A stretch of 64,000 bases of DNA. It comes from Neoechinorhynchus agilis. Taxonomy: Eukaryota > Acanthocephala. Both the position numbers and the translations under genes were made by a program. The notes beneath the pieces are model-generated. The model worked only from the letters and a program-made list of their open reading frames with translations, was not told where the DNA came from and ran no database searches. Shown here one piece after another: positions 43,336 through 53,689 of the stretch. Every line of letters starts with the position of its first letter. Position 1 is the stretch's first letter. The stretch spans positions 3,658,001 through 3,722,000 of the forward strand of contig CM121342.1 of NCBI GenBank assembly GCA_051530055.1. Reading direction: 5' to 3'.

Positions 43336-43383
43336 ATAAAAATCGACAACGCCGTTCAATCTAAAACGATTGAACACACACAA

Positions 43384-43671
43384 TAAAAGATTCCGTTTTT
43401 ATCATGGTTTATGATTCATTAGGCTAAAAATAACTGTCAATGGTTGTCAGAAAGAAATGCGTCATCGAATTTGTCCTTCAAATCTGAATTTAGTCTTTTC
43501 CCCCATCTAAAACGATATTCCCGATCTCAAACATGATTCCAACCCGCATATTTGTTCAATTCTTGATTTAAAAACACTCGTTTCTTTGCGAATATTGCGA
43601 AAAAAGAAATATATTGTTGAAAATGGAAAGATACTGCAATTATGATAAAACAAACACAAAATTTTTAGTCA
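43384..43671. other. Promoter region of the acid phosphatase gene
   Basis: About 290 bp; no TATA box was recognised on the minus strand. Confidence 0.35.
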
Positions 43672-45290
43672 ACCACAAACACCACGCAACCAACAAACGC
43701 AACGATGGATACGGCGGATATTGCGGTTACTACGGAGACGTACTCATCACAAGAACTTTTTGAAAAACAATCATGGAACGTTATTCTGCGTAAAGTACAC
43801 TTTGACTCATTTTAAACAAGGATAAACACCACGCAACCAACAAACACAACGATGGATACGGCGGATATTTAAAGTACAATTTGACTCATTTTATACAAGG
43901 ATAAACACCACGCAACCAACAAACGCAACGATGGATACGGCGGATATTTAAAGTACAATTTGACTCATTTTAAACAAGGATAAACACCACGCAACCAACA
44001 AACACTACGATGGATACGGCGGATATTGCGGTTACTACGGAGACGTACTCATCACAAGAACTTTTTTTAAACAAAAAAGGAACGTTATTCTGCGTAAAGT
44101 ACAATTTGACTCATTTTAAACAAGGATAAACACCACGCAACCAACAAACACAACGATGGATACGGCGGATATTTAAAGTACAATTTGACTCATTTTATAC
44201 AAGGATAAACACCACGCAACCAACAAACGCAACGATGGATACGGCGGATATTGCGGTTACTACGGAAACGTACCCATCACAAGAACTTTTTGAAAAACAA
44301 TCATGGAACGTTATTCTGCGTAAATTACACTTTGACTCATTTTAAACAAGGATAAACACCACGCAACCAACAAACACAACGATGAATACGGCGGATATTG
44401 CGGTTACTACGGAAACGTACTCATCACAGGAACTTTTTGAAAACAAAAATAGAACGTTATTCTGCGTAAAGTACAATTTGATTCGTTTTAAACAACGATA
44501 AACACCACGCAACCAACAAACACAACGATGGATACGGCGGATATCGCGGTTACTACGGAAACGTACTCATCACAAGAACTTTTTTAAAAACAAAAATTTA
44601 ACGTTATTTTGCTTTAGGATTAATTACATCAGTTGAAAAGTACACTTTGACTATTTTTAAACAACGATAAACACCACGCAACCAACAAACACAACGATGA
44701 ATACGGCGGATATTGCGGTTACTACGGAAACGTACTCATCACAGGAACTTTTTGAAAATAATAAAAGGAACGTTATTCTGCGTAAAGTACACTTGGACTC
44801 ATTTTAAACAAGGATAAACACCACGCAACCAACAAACACAACGATGGATACGGCGGATATCGCGGTTACTACGGAAACGTACTCATCACAGGAACTTTTT
44901 TAAAATAAAAAAAGGAACGTTATTCTGCGTAAAGTACACTTGGACTCATTTTAAACAAGGATAAACACCACGCAACTAACAAACACAACGATGGATACGG
45001 CGGATATCGCGGTTACTACGGAAACGTACTCATCACAAGAACTTTTTTAAAAACAAAAATGGAACGTTATTCTGCGTAAAGTACAATTTGATTCATTTTA
45101 AACACGATAAACACCGCGCAACCAACAAACACTACGATGAATACGGCGGATATTGCGGTTACTACGGAAACGTGCTCATCACAAGAACTTTTAAAAAGTA
45201 AAAACTGAACGTTATTCTGCGTAACAAAGTACAATTTGGCGTATTCTAAACACAATGAACACGAGGCAACCAACAAACACTACGATGGAT
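43672..45290 (-). repeat. ~80/150-bp tandem array, unit encodes a short hydrophobic tail
   Basis: CACCACGCAACCAACAAACAC begins about a dozen units; about nine are full (around 145-165 bp) and three short (around 80 bp). On the minus strand each full unit reads through SSCDEYVSVVTAISAVSIV and FVGCVVF to a stop: a 22-residue hydrophobic segment like a C-terminal membrane anchor. On the plus strand the same unit has a 36-codon ATG ORF starting MDTADIAVTTETYSSQELF. Either may be coincidental, but the minus-strand reading parallels the terminal-exon array at 16.6-18.5 kb. Confidence 0.85.
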
Positions 45291-46832
45291 ACGAGCTGAG
45301 GGCATTAATCACTCTATGGTTGCGGGTAATTTCTCATTTTTAATCACCATCGCAACACGGTGTTTTTCGTTTCCAAAAGATATCTTATAATGCATAGATT
45401 GTGTTAATATAGCTACTTGTGATTCACGCATACTCACATGACTATGAATGCTATTAACGGACGGCTATGGTTGTTCGGCAATGGAATGTTTGGTGCGAAT
45501 TATCCGGAAACGTTCTCCATCTGAGGGTGGAATCATAGAACGTTCGCATGTCGATAAATAGCGTAATTTCGCTCGACTACGTTTGTTTTAGCAGTTGTTG
45601 TCAAGAGAAGACAGCACATTTGTCGCATATTGCTGTGATTATTGAATGATTTATCTCTTGTTTCTATTCCATATTAAACATTTCCTTGTAGTTTTTTTGC
45701 GAGAACGACATTTGGTTTTGCTTTCCTGCTTTCCAACTATCAATGTCAGTGAAGCGGTCCTTATGGATTCATAATTAGCCCATTGATCTGATTAATCCCG
45801 CATTTATAGATAGGTTAACATGCAAACTTCATTAAATTTCGATTAGTGACGAATGGATCCGTAGTAGTCTTAGTGGATTTTTTTAGGGAAAGGCAATTGC
45901 TCGGAATTTCTGTTTACATCTCTACTATGAGTGATTGCATGAGAAACATTAGCAAACTTTCCATAGACATTTGTTACATTCAAGAAATATATTATTGTGA
46001 TTTTGATGGTGTTCGTTCCTTTACAAAACGGAAACACATTTGTCAATCGTTTTAAGCATCAGATGGCTGACACATGAGTTAGGATGATTTTATTAACTTG
46101 AAACAAAAACATCATCGTGTTTATTTGTGAATGTATTCGAAACGTCTAGACAACGCTCTTAGTTTGAAATTTTATTAATAAAAACTTTGAAAATATTAAA
46201 CTTTTGTGATTAAATGGTGCAACATTTGTTATTTAGTCGCAGAACAATGATCGAAAAAATCCAAACGGCCCTCAAAAAGACGAGAAATTTGTAGAAAATC
46301 GAACAGAGTGCTTATTTCATTACAGCTGAAAAGCGGCTCACGAGCGAAATAAGCATCGTTTTACTGTCGCATTTCCTACAATGTTTGGCTATTAATTGCT
46401 TATTGTCAAGCAATTCGAAAATGTTGCAATCTAGGAAATCTTAAAGAAATACTCAATTTTTCTAAGAATGTCGGCATCCGGATATAAACCTTCATGCCTA
46501 TACAACATTCTCATTTCTTGCTCTGGTGATTTTGGCAGTTGTGGTTGGTGCATACAGTTCGATCTCCGGATTCTGATACATCATGGCAGCTATTCATGGA
46601 TCCACTTGCATTGTCCTGACCACAAGAGTACGTTTCGAACTTTGTTAGTTATTAGAATAAAACACGAAATCACCCTTTTTGATTTTGAGAAAAATCTTGG
46701 CTCAAATTATCCCGATTTTCGAAGCAAAGATGTTTTTGTTCTTGGCGAAGCCGCGGATATACGCCTATAGTCCGACTTTGGTTTAATTTGTAGGGAATTT
46801 TATTGATTTCGATTGTTTTTGGCACTAATTTT
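45291..46832. other. Intergenic, about 1.5 kb
   Basis: No gene supported. The 100-codon ORF at 46468-46770 has no recognisable domain. An overlapping frame near 46500 is hydrophobic (TTFSFLALVILAVVVGAY) but short and lacks an ATG. Confidence 0.4.
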
Positions 46833-46999
46833 TGTGTTTTTTGGTGCTTGAGAAGAAAAGAGACTAATTTATTAATTCAAAAATGTTTCGTCGGACTTCA
46901 AGTTTTTTTGTAAGTGTTTTGAAGAAGTCCGACGAAACGGATGAAATATTTTTGAATTAATAAATCAGTCTCTTTTCTTCTCAAGCACCAAAGAACACA
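46833..46999. mobile_element. Foldback element upstream of the LIM-homeobox gene
   Basis: The left arm from 46833 (TGTGTTTTTTGGTGCTTGAG) pairs with the right arm ending at 46999 (CTCAAGCACCAAAGAACACA). Pairing runs about 65 bp inward through the GTTTCGTCGGACTTC stretch, with a short loop near 46910. No ORF. Confidence 0.8.
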
Positions 47000-47349
47000 T
47001 AAATGAACAGCTTCATTACTGCTCGATTTATGAAAAAGGCACGAGATTGTGGCGCCGGAACCAATCGGAATTAATAAAACTCTTTTAATTTTCCGTCATA
47101 TAAAAGCATGAACAATTCAATGTTCGAACAAAGGCGTTTTTGGCGGGCAGCTTTAAAATCCCACTACGGACTCTTTTCGCCAATTTTCTTCAAAAATGAT
47201 CGAAATAAAATTGAACACGGAGCTGTCGTTTGAAAGTGCCAAAACATTTTACGCCCTGACGTTCAATATACGTAGATTGAACTTGAATTTTCGATTTTTA
47301 AACACACGAACACAAACCGCATCACAATTCAAAGCGAACAAAACAAAAT

Positions 47350-48154
47350 ATGTTAAACTCATCATCTTCGGAAGAGAACTTCCAAAATTTAATTTACTAT
47401 AAAAAAGTCAAAACCGACATTCATTATCGACGAACCAGCTTTTTGAGTGAACAATTTCCATATTGCGACCGATGCAGATACCCGATCCTCGGGGATCACG
47501 TTCCCTTAGAGGGAAAACTCTTTCTTCACCCTCGATGCTTCAAATGCGACTACTGCACTCGACCACTGTCCACCTCGGCTAATCTTGGAAGCCACAATGT
47601 GATCCTATGTGATGCGTGCTTTAGCCGTATCTCTCCAGAATCCGACCAAACAAACCAATGTTATCCAAACGAATCGTTCAATTCCACCCCTCAATACACA
47701 CAACCAATACTCACATCCTACCACCAACAGCCGATCCAACTTTCTCAACCAATACGGACGAATATATTGCAATATACGACGACGATGCCGCCGCCTCCTC
47801 TAGCTTGGCCATCTCGTCCATTTCATTGTCCATCCGTGGACGATAATCACGATAACAAAAACATGCGGAAAAAACGAACCTTCTTCACACCACAACAAAA
47901 GTTTTTATTAAAAGAAGCTTTTCAGCAGGATCCATATCCAACGTTCCATGTGATCAGCGCTATCGCCGACAAAATAGGTGAGTGGAATTCATCGTTGTGA
48001 TCGTTTTTTATTTAAAACAAAACACGTTTGTTTTTATCTTTAAAAAACAGGTATTTCGTGGGAACGAATCAGAATTTGGTTTCAAAACGAACGAGGAAGG
48101 CAAAATGTAAGGAAAACCAAGAAACGGGCGATGCGGGCTGTTGAGCTCGCATGA
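47350..48154 (+). CDS. Single-LIM, divergent homeodomain transcription factor
   Basis: Exon 1 (47350-47977) and exon 2 (48051-48154) are joined by a canonical 73-bp intron (G/GTGAGT ... AACAG), giving 243 residues. Residues about 37-90 form one LIM domain (CDRC, HPRC, CDYC, CDAC). After a Pro/Gln/Thr-rich linker, residues about 176-235 form a homeodomain: KKRTFFTPQQKFLLKEAF, then helix 3 reading IRIWFQNERGRQN, with the invariant W, F and N. LIM-homeodomain proteins normally carry two LIM domains; this one shows one, and its homeodomain is divergent. They act in the nucleus in neuron and cell-type specification. An additional upstream exon holding the first LIM cannot be excluded. Confidence 0.75.
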
Positions 48155-48274
48155 AAACGCTAATCAGATCTGAACAAACAAAATGTTTTCAATATTCTGC
48201 GCACTTTAAGTACATTTTGTGGCTACTACTCACTATACACTCCTCACGCAACGAAATAAATCCAATCGTGGTCA

Positions 48275-51120
48275 TTATTGGGTTTTCTCTGATTGAATGA
48301 AAGTTTCAGCGGGTTCAAAGGTTTCGGAAGTGAACTCTTCTTGCATGAGGAGAGTACCGACAAACGATCCAGTTGAGAAGTTTTCAACTTCTTCAATTTC
48401 TGTTTGGTGCGTCAAGGTTTCAGCTTCGATCGAAATAATTTTAACATCATTCGAATCTGTAGCATTTGTTGTCGGTAAAATTGTAGCTCCAATTAGTGAT
48501 TCTGAATTAGTTTTATATTGATCAGTCAGATCCGTAGCTTCATCATTACATTCAAATTCAGTTGAGAGATTTGCGTTGTTCAAAATATAATTTGTTGAAA
48601 TCCCGTCATTTTCCGTGATGAGAGGTTCAATAAATATAGTCGAGGAATAGTTCGTCATCACGAATTGAGCATCCATCTCTTTTGTTGTCGCGATTTCTAT
48701 AGGTTCTGACGATGATTTGTCCGGATCTTTTGTACTGAAATCGTGTACCAATTTAAATTCTGGTTGGTTTTGGCCATTATCATCAGTCGAAATAAATTTT
48801 GTTTCTGTCATAAGTAAACAGTCGACCGTTGAACTGTGATACTCACTAGGAACCAGTTTATTGTCCGTCGAAACCTTGACGGTCTCAGTATAAAGATCTG
48901 GCTCGTGCTCTGATATCAAAGTAAAGTTAGTCTCAGTGTCATTTTCAATTGCATTTGTTGCCATAATCGAATTAAATTGTGTCGCCAAATCAGATGCTCG
49001 GCTAAACTCATGATCCATTTGAACGGTCGTTTTATTCAACGTTGATTCTGGCCTTGTACAATTCTCCGTTCCCGGTTCACAATCATCACGAAGATGTCGG
49101 CGGACACTTTCACCATAACTATTATTTTTGACAAGAAAAGGCGTATTTAACTTCCTGTGTCTTAGGCGTTTAATCTTCCTTTTGCTTTTATATGGTCTTC
49201 GCCTTCCATGGTAACGTCCACGAAGTGCCATCGGAATCGGTTTCAGTACTGTAGTTGTGTTTAAAGCAATGCATTTCGGACCAGGCGTCCATTGTCCATT
49301 AGACAAACACTCAATCAGCAACTGACCAGTGGATTGATCATGTACTAGGGGTAAAATACATTTTATTTCGATTGACGATCCAATCTTGATTGCATCTTGA
49401 TTTCTTTTTGTTCCATGCAACTGGATTTTGATGATGTGGTAACTGTCGTACTTTGGAAGGATTTCGTAAAGCTGCAGAAGGTTACAAGTTGGTCGGTCTA
49501 AACTAAACATTAAAAATGAAATTAGTTTTGGCTGAAAAATTTAGAATCTCATCGATTAAAAAAAGAGGGATCTAAATCAATGTAGCAATAATTCACCTGA
49601 CCTTTACAAATCGGTCGTCCAATCCATTGACCATTGTTGCACACAACTGTATCTAAGCTGTCGATGGGTTCTTTATCTTCATCTTTACATTTAAATTGAT
49701 AATAACCGTCGAATTTCCCATCTTCGTATTTGAATAACTTGTGACCTAGTATAGTTGTTTGAACAAAGTCAATCGGGGGTTCGTCGTTGCATCTGAGGAG
49801 ATAAGGATGATTCGGTTTCATTTGACAGCCAATATGTTGACTCCACGATCCGTTCGACAAACACTCTATCTTGAGTGGTTCTTCGAAAGGGTTCATGTAG
49901 AGATCGTCGCATTCGTAGATGACATAGGATCCCTCAACGTATGATTGGAGGCTATCGTCGAATGGCGTTAGATCTTCTTTGATGGTATGTGCGAATATTG
50001 GAGTTCGGAACTTTGATTGGTCGCAAACTGCGCGTTCGACTAAAATGAATAGGGAATGAGAAACTTTTTTTAGAATACGTTCTAAAGTCGATGAGTCGTC
50101 AAAAAACAACGATTATGAGCTCGAACAGAAAATTATTTCAAAGATGGTAAATGAAAAGCGATTATCACATATTTTAGTTCCTTTTCGATTTCTATAACAC
50201 TATAATGATTCATTCCAATAAATTTTGAGTCTTTTAAGGCTTAAAGACGTATAGAAATATGACTTTCTTTAAGTTTCAAAGTAGCACACTTGGTTAACTA
50301 AACGATGTTCATTACTTGCTTAGGTTTAAGAACAGCATCGAAAAAAAATTAAAACGTCGTCATTTTTGGGTCAATGGAAAAATCAGAAGTTCACTTAGAA
50401 TTTACAAATTGATACAAAAATAAAGATAGTTTTAGAATTCGAATTTAATTATGGGAAATTGACCCAATTACTTTTCGATGGTTATCAAAAAAAACGGCGA
50501 TTCACTTACGTATGCATTGTGGTTTTCTTGTCCAAGTTCCATCTGATTCACATGTAATTCGGAGTGGTCCACTGGTTGTTAGATGCCTGAAATTCTGCTT
50601 ACAAGTAAATTGAATAAAAGATCCAGGCAAAATCGCACTAATATTTCTCTCATTAACGAGCAGTTGTTCTTCGACGCTCTCTGCATGGTCTATTTGGGTT
50701 ATTAGACCTGAGACGCTGCACCTATTTTGTGCTGAATACAAATGGCATAACCTGTTGACTACTCTAGGTGATTACCATACCTTCACAATATGGCGGGTCA
50801 GTCCATTGTCCGCCGGTACAAACAATAGTTTCGTTACCAACAAGTGTATAGCCCAGATTACATCCGAATCGAATTTCTCCCAAATATCCACAACATTCTA
50901 GTCTGACAGCGCCATAGAAGTCGATATGGCCATTTTGAATGAACCGAGGTGGTTTTTTACAAAAGTGTTCTAGATTATGGAGTTCTCCTAAGGGAGAATG
51001 AATTAAAGAACCATGGGGAACAAAGAGATTACCTGTTTCCGATGTTGATCTCAAGATTATCACAAACAAGATTAATAGTCGTCCTTGGTGGTTCGTCGAC
51101 GAGTGCTGTTTCTTTGACAT
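48275..51120 (-). CDS. Secreted multi-sushi (CCP) domain protein
   Basis: Exons: 51120-50781 (with a likely in-frame 45-bp intron at about 51029-50985), 50731-50510, 50039-49602 and 49497-48275. All have GT-AG borders and agreeing phases. A signal-anchor-like N-terminus (GRLLILFVIILRSTSET) precedes five sushi modules, seen as cysteine sets closing with CTGGQWTDPPYC, CESDGTWTRKPQC, CLSNGSWSQHIGC, CNNGQWIGRPIC and CLSNGQWTPGPKC. A basic stretch (RGRYHGRRRPYKSKRKIKRL) that may be a proprotein cleavage or matrix-binding site follows. The C-terminal 300 residues are Ser/Thr/Glu-rich and probably glycosylated. No membrane span was seen at the end. Sushi proteins of this kind occur at synapses and cell contacts (LEV-9, Hikaru genki), but orthology is not established. 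Confidence 0.8.
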
Positions 51121-51483
51121 ATGAGGATAGCGGATATCTGCTGGACGGGTGTGGTCCCAACGGCAATGATATCTTCCTTCAGACTTCTTTTTTCCCTTGT
51201 TATTTGTGTGGTTATGATGCAACACCAAAAAAGCGAAAAGACATAATTCCTGTTTGCTTTTCTTATATCCAAGATAATCTTCGATCTGTCATATTTTGTC
51301 GTTAAGAGAACGCAATGACAGCGAGGTTTCGTGAGGAAAATCAAGGTAGAGAAATGTAGCACAAAAGCTAGTGTGCCACTTAAATAGAATGTGTGCGTAC
51401 GAATGATGTGGTGGTGGTGGTATGAGATATTGGTTAATGTACCATTTTTCTCAATTTAAATCAGTTTTAAAGATTAAAGCAGT
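51121..51483. other. Intergenic between the sushi and DOHH genes (both minus strand)
   Basis: About 360 bp, holding the sushi gene promoter and the DOHH 3' region, with a GGTGGT simple-repeat patch near 51408. Confidence 0.4.
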
Positions 51484-53170
51484 TTAATGTGTTGGAATGT
51501 GTCTTTTTTTTCCTTCAGAGGTAGCCATATCAAGGCCAACTAAAGCACTCTCCCGTACTACCCGGTTATCATCTTCCAAGTGGCGACGGAGCGCAGCGAT
51601 GCAATCATCAGTCGCTACTGAACCGAGTGAAAATCCAGCTTCATGCCTTACCACATAATGTTGCTTGCGATTATCAATCATCCGAATGAGCGCATCCGCT
51701 GAATCTGGATCCCCGAGTTGACCGAGCACAAATGCAAGTTCGTGCCGAAACAAAGCATCGCCAGTCTCAATGCAATCACATAAACATTGAAGAGCCAGGG
51801 CATTATTTTCAGATGCCAGATCACGGAGAGCGAAAATAGCTTGGTATTTGCCTGTTGGGTAATCAATGTCCTCTACAATTATCCTCTTTAGTTCTAACGG
51901 GTCCTTTATTGTGTGAGGAAGAGCTGGATCGTTCGTGTTGAACTTTGAAACACTCGGTGTCAGAAAAAGGTCTTCTGTCATCTTAGACGATATTCAGAAT
52001 GACTACCAATCTCGGCCATTTTAGAAGATACACTGGGAACAATCATAGCAAGTTCGTAAGAAAACAATAAACTGACAATGTCGATATGTGAGAGGAGGTA
52101 CCGGGGGGGGAATGTGATTAGAGAATTATTATGGTTAGAAGTCTACACCCGCGCGGCAAATGATTATTTCGATTAAAAGACGTTCTGCGAACCTCATAAC
52201 TGATGATGAACCCCTTACAAGGTTCGCAAAACGTCTTTTTAATCGAAATAATCATTTGCCGCGCGGGTGTAGACTTCTAACCATAATAATTCCAGAAACA
52301 GACAAAATTCTGACTGCTAACCACTTTCCGGCGTGAAATAGTGGGAAATAAATTAGTGAATTTTTGAATTCAACTGGGTGGCAATACTAAGAAAAAAGAC
52401 TACAAAGTAACAATCATGTCCTTATTACATCAAGAAATATCAAAAATATTGAGACAATTTCCTGAGTAGAGCAGTTAGAATAATGGGAAGTCGACATCTT
52501 CGCAAATAGTGGAACCAACTAAAGCGGCGCCTATCCATAAAAGGTTTAAAGCTTTCCCAGTGGAGAACTGGATATTTTGAGTTTCAAAAAAATTTCATTT
52601 TGATCTGAAACTGCTTTTTAAATTCGCAGAATTTCTTTGTCCGTGAGCACGGGAAGATTGTCGATGTGGATTTGTTTTTTAAAATCCTCATAGAATAAAA
52701 TACATTGAAACGACTACAGCCAGTCCAATTTTCCACCAAAAAAACAAAGACCTTCATCACAAAGTGTCTTTCCTGCTAAGTATTCTTTTAACAGCTAATC
52801 GACAAGTTTCACGAACTAGAACATCCGAATCGTCAACATAATCTTCAACAATACGTCTACGATCGTCTTCTAGAAGTAAAGCAAGAGCTTCACCTGCTTC
52901 GTGTCTTACCATTGGATTCTCACTTTCGTCTTTAAGTAAAGCAATAAGATACTCAGTGGCTGCTTTGGCGTCCATTTGTCCTAAACAATAAGCACATTCG
53001 TGTTTTAGAAGAGCTGAAGGTTCGTCCTTCATTGTGTCTTTGATTGAACAAACAGCCAGTTCATTATTACCAAAGTTTCTTAAGGTAAATAGAGCTCGAA
53101 ATCGAATGCAAATGGATTCGTTCTTGTCTTGAAGGGTCTTTGCAGCTTGTTTTATCAGCTCGTCGTTCAT
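51484..53170 (-). CDS. Deoxyhypusine hydroxylase (HEAT-repeat)
   Basis: DOHH completes hypusine formation on translation factor eIF5A, using a di-iron centre held by four His-Glu pairs. Exon 1 (53170 to about 52766) has LLKHECAYCLGQM and MVRHEAGEALA; exon 2 (about 51969-51484) has LFRHELAFVLGQL and VVRHEAGFSLGSV. All four HE motifs are present in the expected HEAT-like repeats. Joining after GAC (52766) to CTT (51969) gives 296 residues (human protein 302) and the correct spacing to the NDPALP linker that matches VDPAPP in other animals. The possible GT-AG pairs either break the frame or remove the end of the first domain. The 796-bp interruption has a repeated AAGAC at its borders and carries a foldback element. 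Confidence 0.88.
51970..52765 (-). other. Non-GT-AG intron-like insert in the DOHH gene
   Basis: AAGAC occurs at both borders (minus strand: 52770-52766 and 51974-51970). Close to the ends, AAGGTCTT (52754-52747) can pair with AAGACCTT (51974-51967). Complementarity is weaker than in the PRPS insert. The foldback at 52123-52292 lies inside. Confidence 0.55.
52123..52292. mobile_element. Near-perfect foldback element in the DOHH insert
   Basis: About 73-bp arms (GAATTATTATGGTTAGAAG ... paired with CTTCTAACCATAATAATTC) with one or two mismatches and a loop of about 25 bases containing CTGATGATGAAC. The arm purity points to a recent insertion. Related to 32775-32964. Confidence 0.88.
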
Positions 53171-53689
53171 CAGATCTTAAATGACCAGTGGTCCCAATAA
53201 ATAAGAATAACAAAACGTGATTGTTTCATGCTTTTTGTGACACAAAAACCGAAGCAGTCACTATTTTCTCATTGTTCTCGAGAAAATGCAATTTCTACGC
53301 TTTCAAATATTACAAAAATGCATACTGCATTGCTTTTTAAGAATGTTGGACGTCCGAAACAAAAATGATTAAAGTCTACCGATTCAGCGATCAAATGCAA
53401 ATATTCAAGTTTAAATTCAATACAAAACATAGGCAACTTTAGAACATCTCTCAAAAGAAAATATTTTTTATTAATCAGAGTTGCTGTGTTTTACTGTTGA
53501 TTCTATTTTAGAGATACAAACATTCCGGAAAGTAGATCTAATTAAAAAATCAAGCTGAGGAGAGACATTTTATTAAAATATTTCCGTGTACAAATGTGAT
53601 GAATACTCTTTAGAGATTACCGAGTGTAGCACAGCGGTTCTAATGTTGATGATAAAACAATTAAATTCGAAGAAAAATTTAAACCTTCC
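53171..53689. other. Intergenic upstream of DOHH
   Basis: About 500 bp of AT-rich sequence with the DOHH promoter. No TATA box or other gene recognised. Confidence 0.4.

Noticed and set aside
46468-46770. 100-codon ORF with several cysteines
   Set aside because: The cysteines fit no known pattern, neighbouring frames are equally open, and there is no splice or promoter support.
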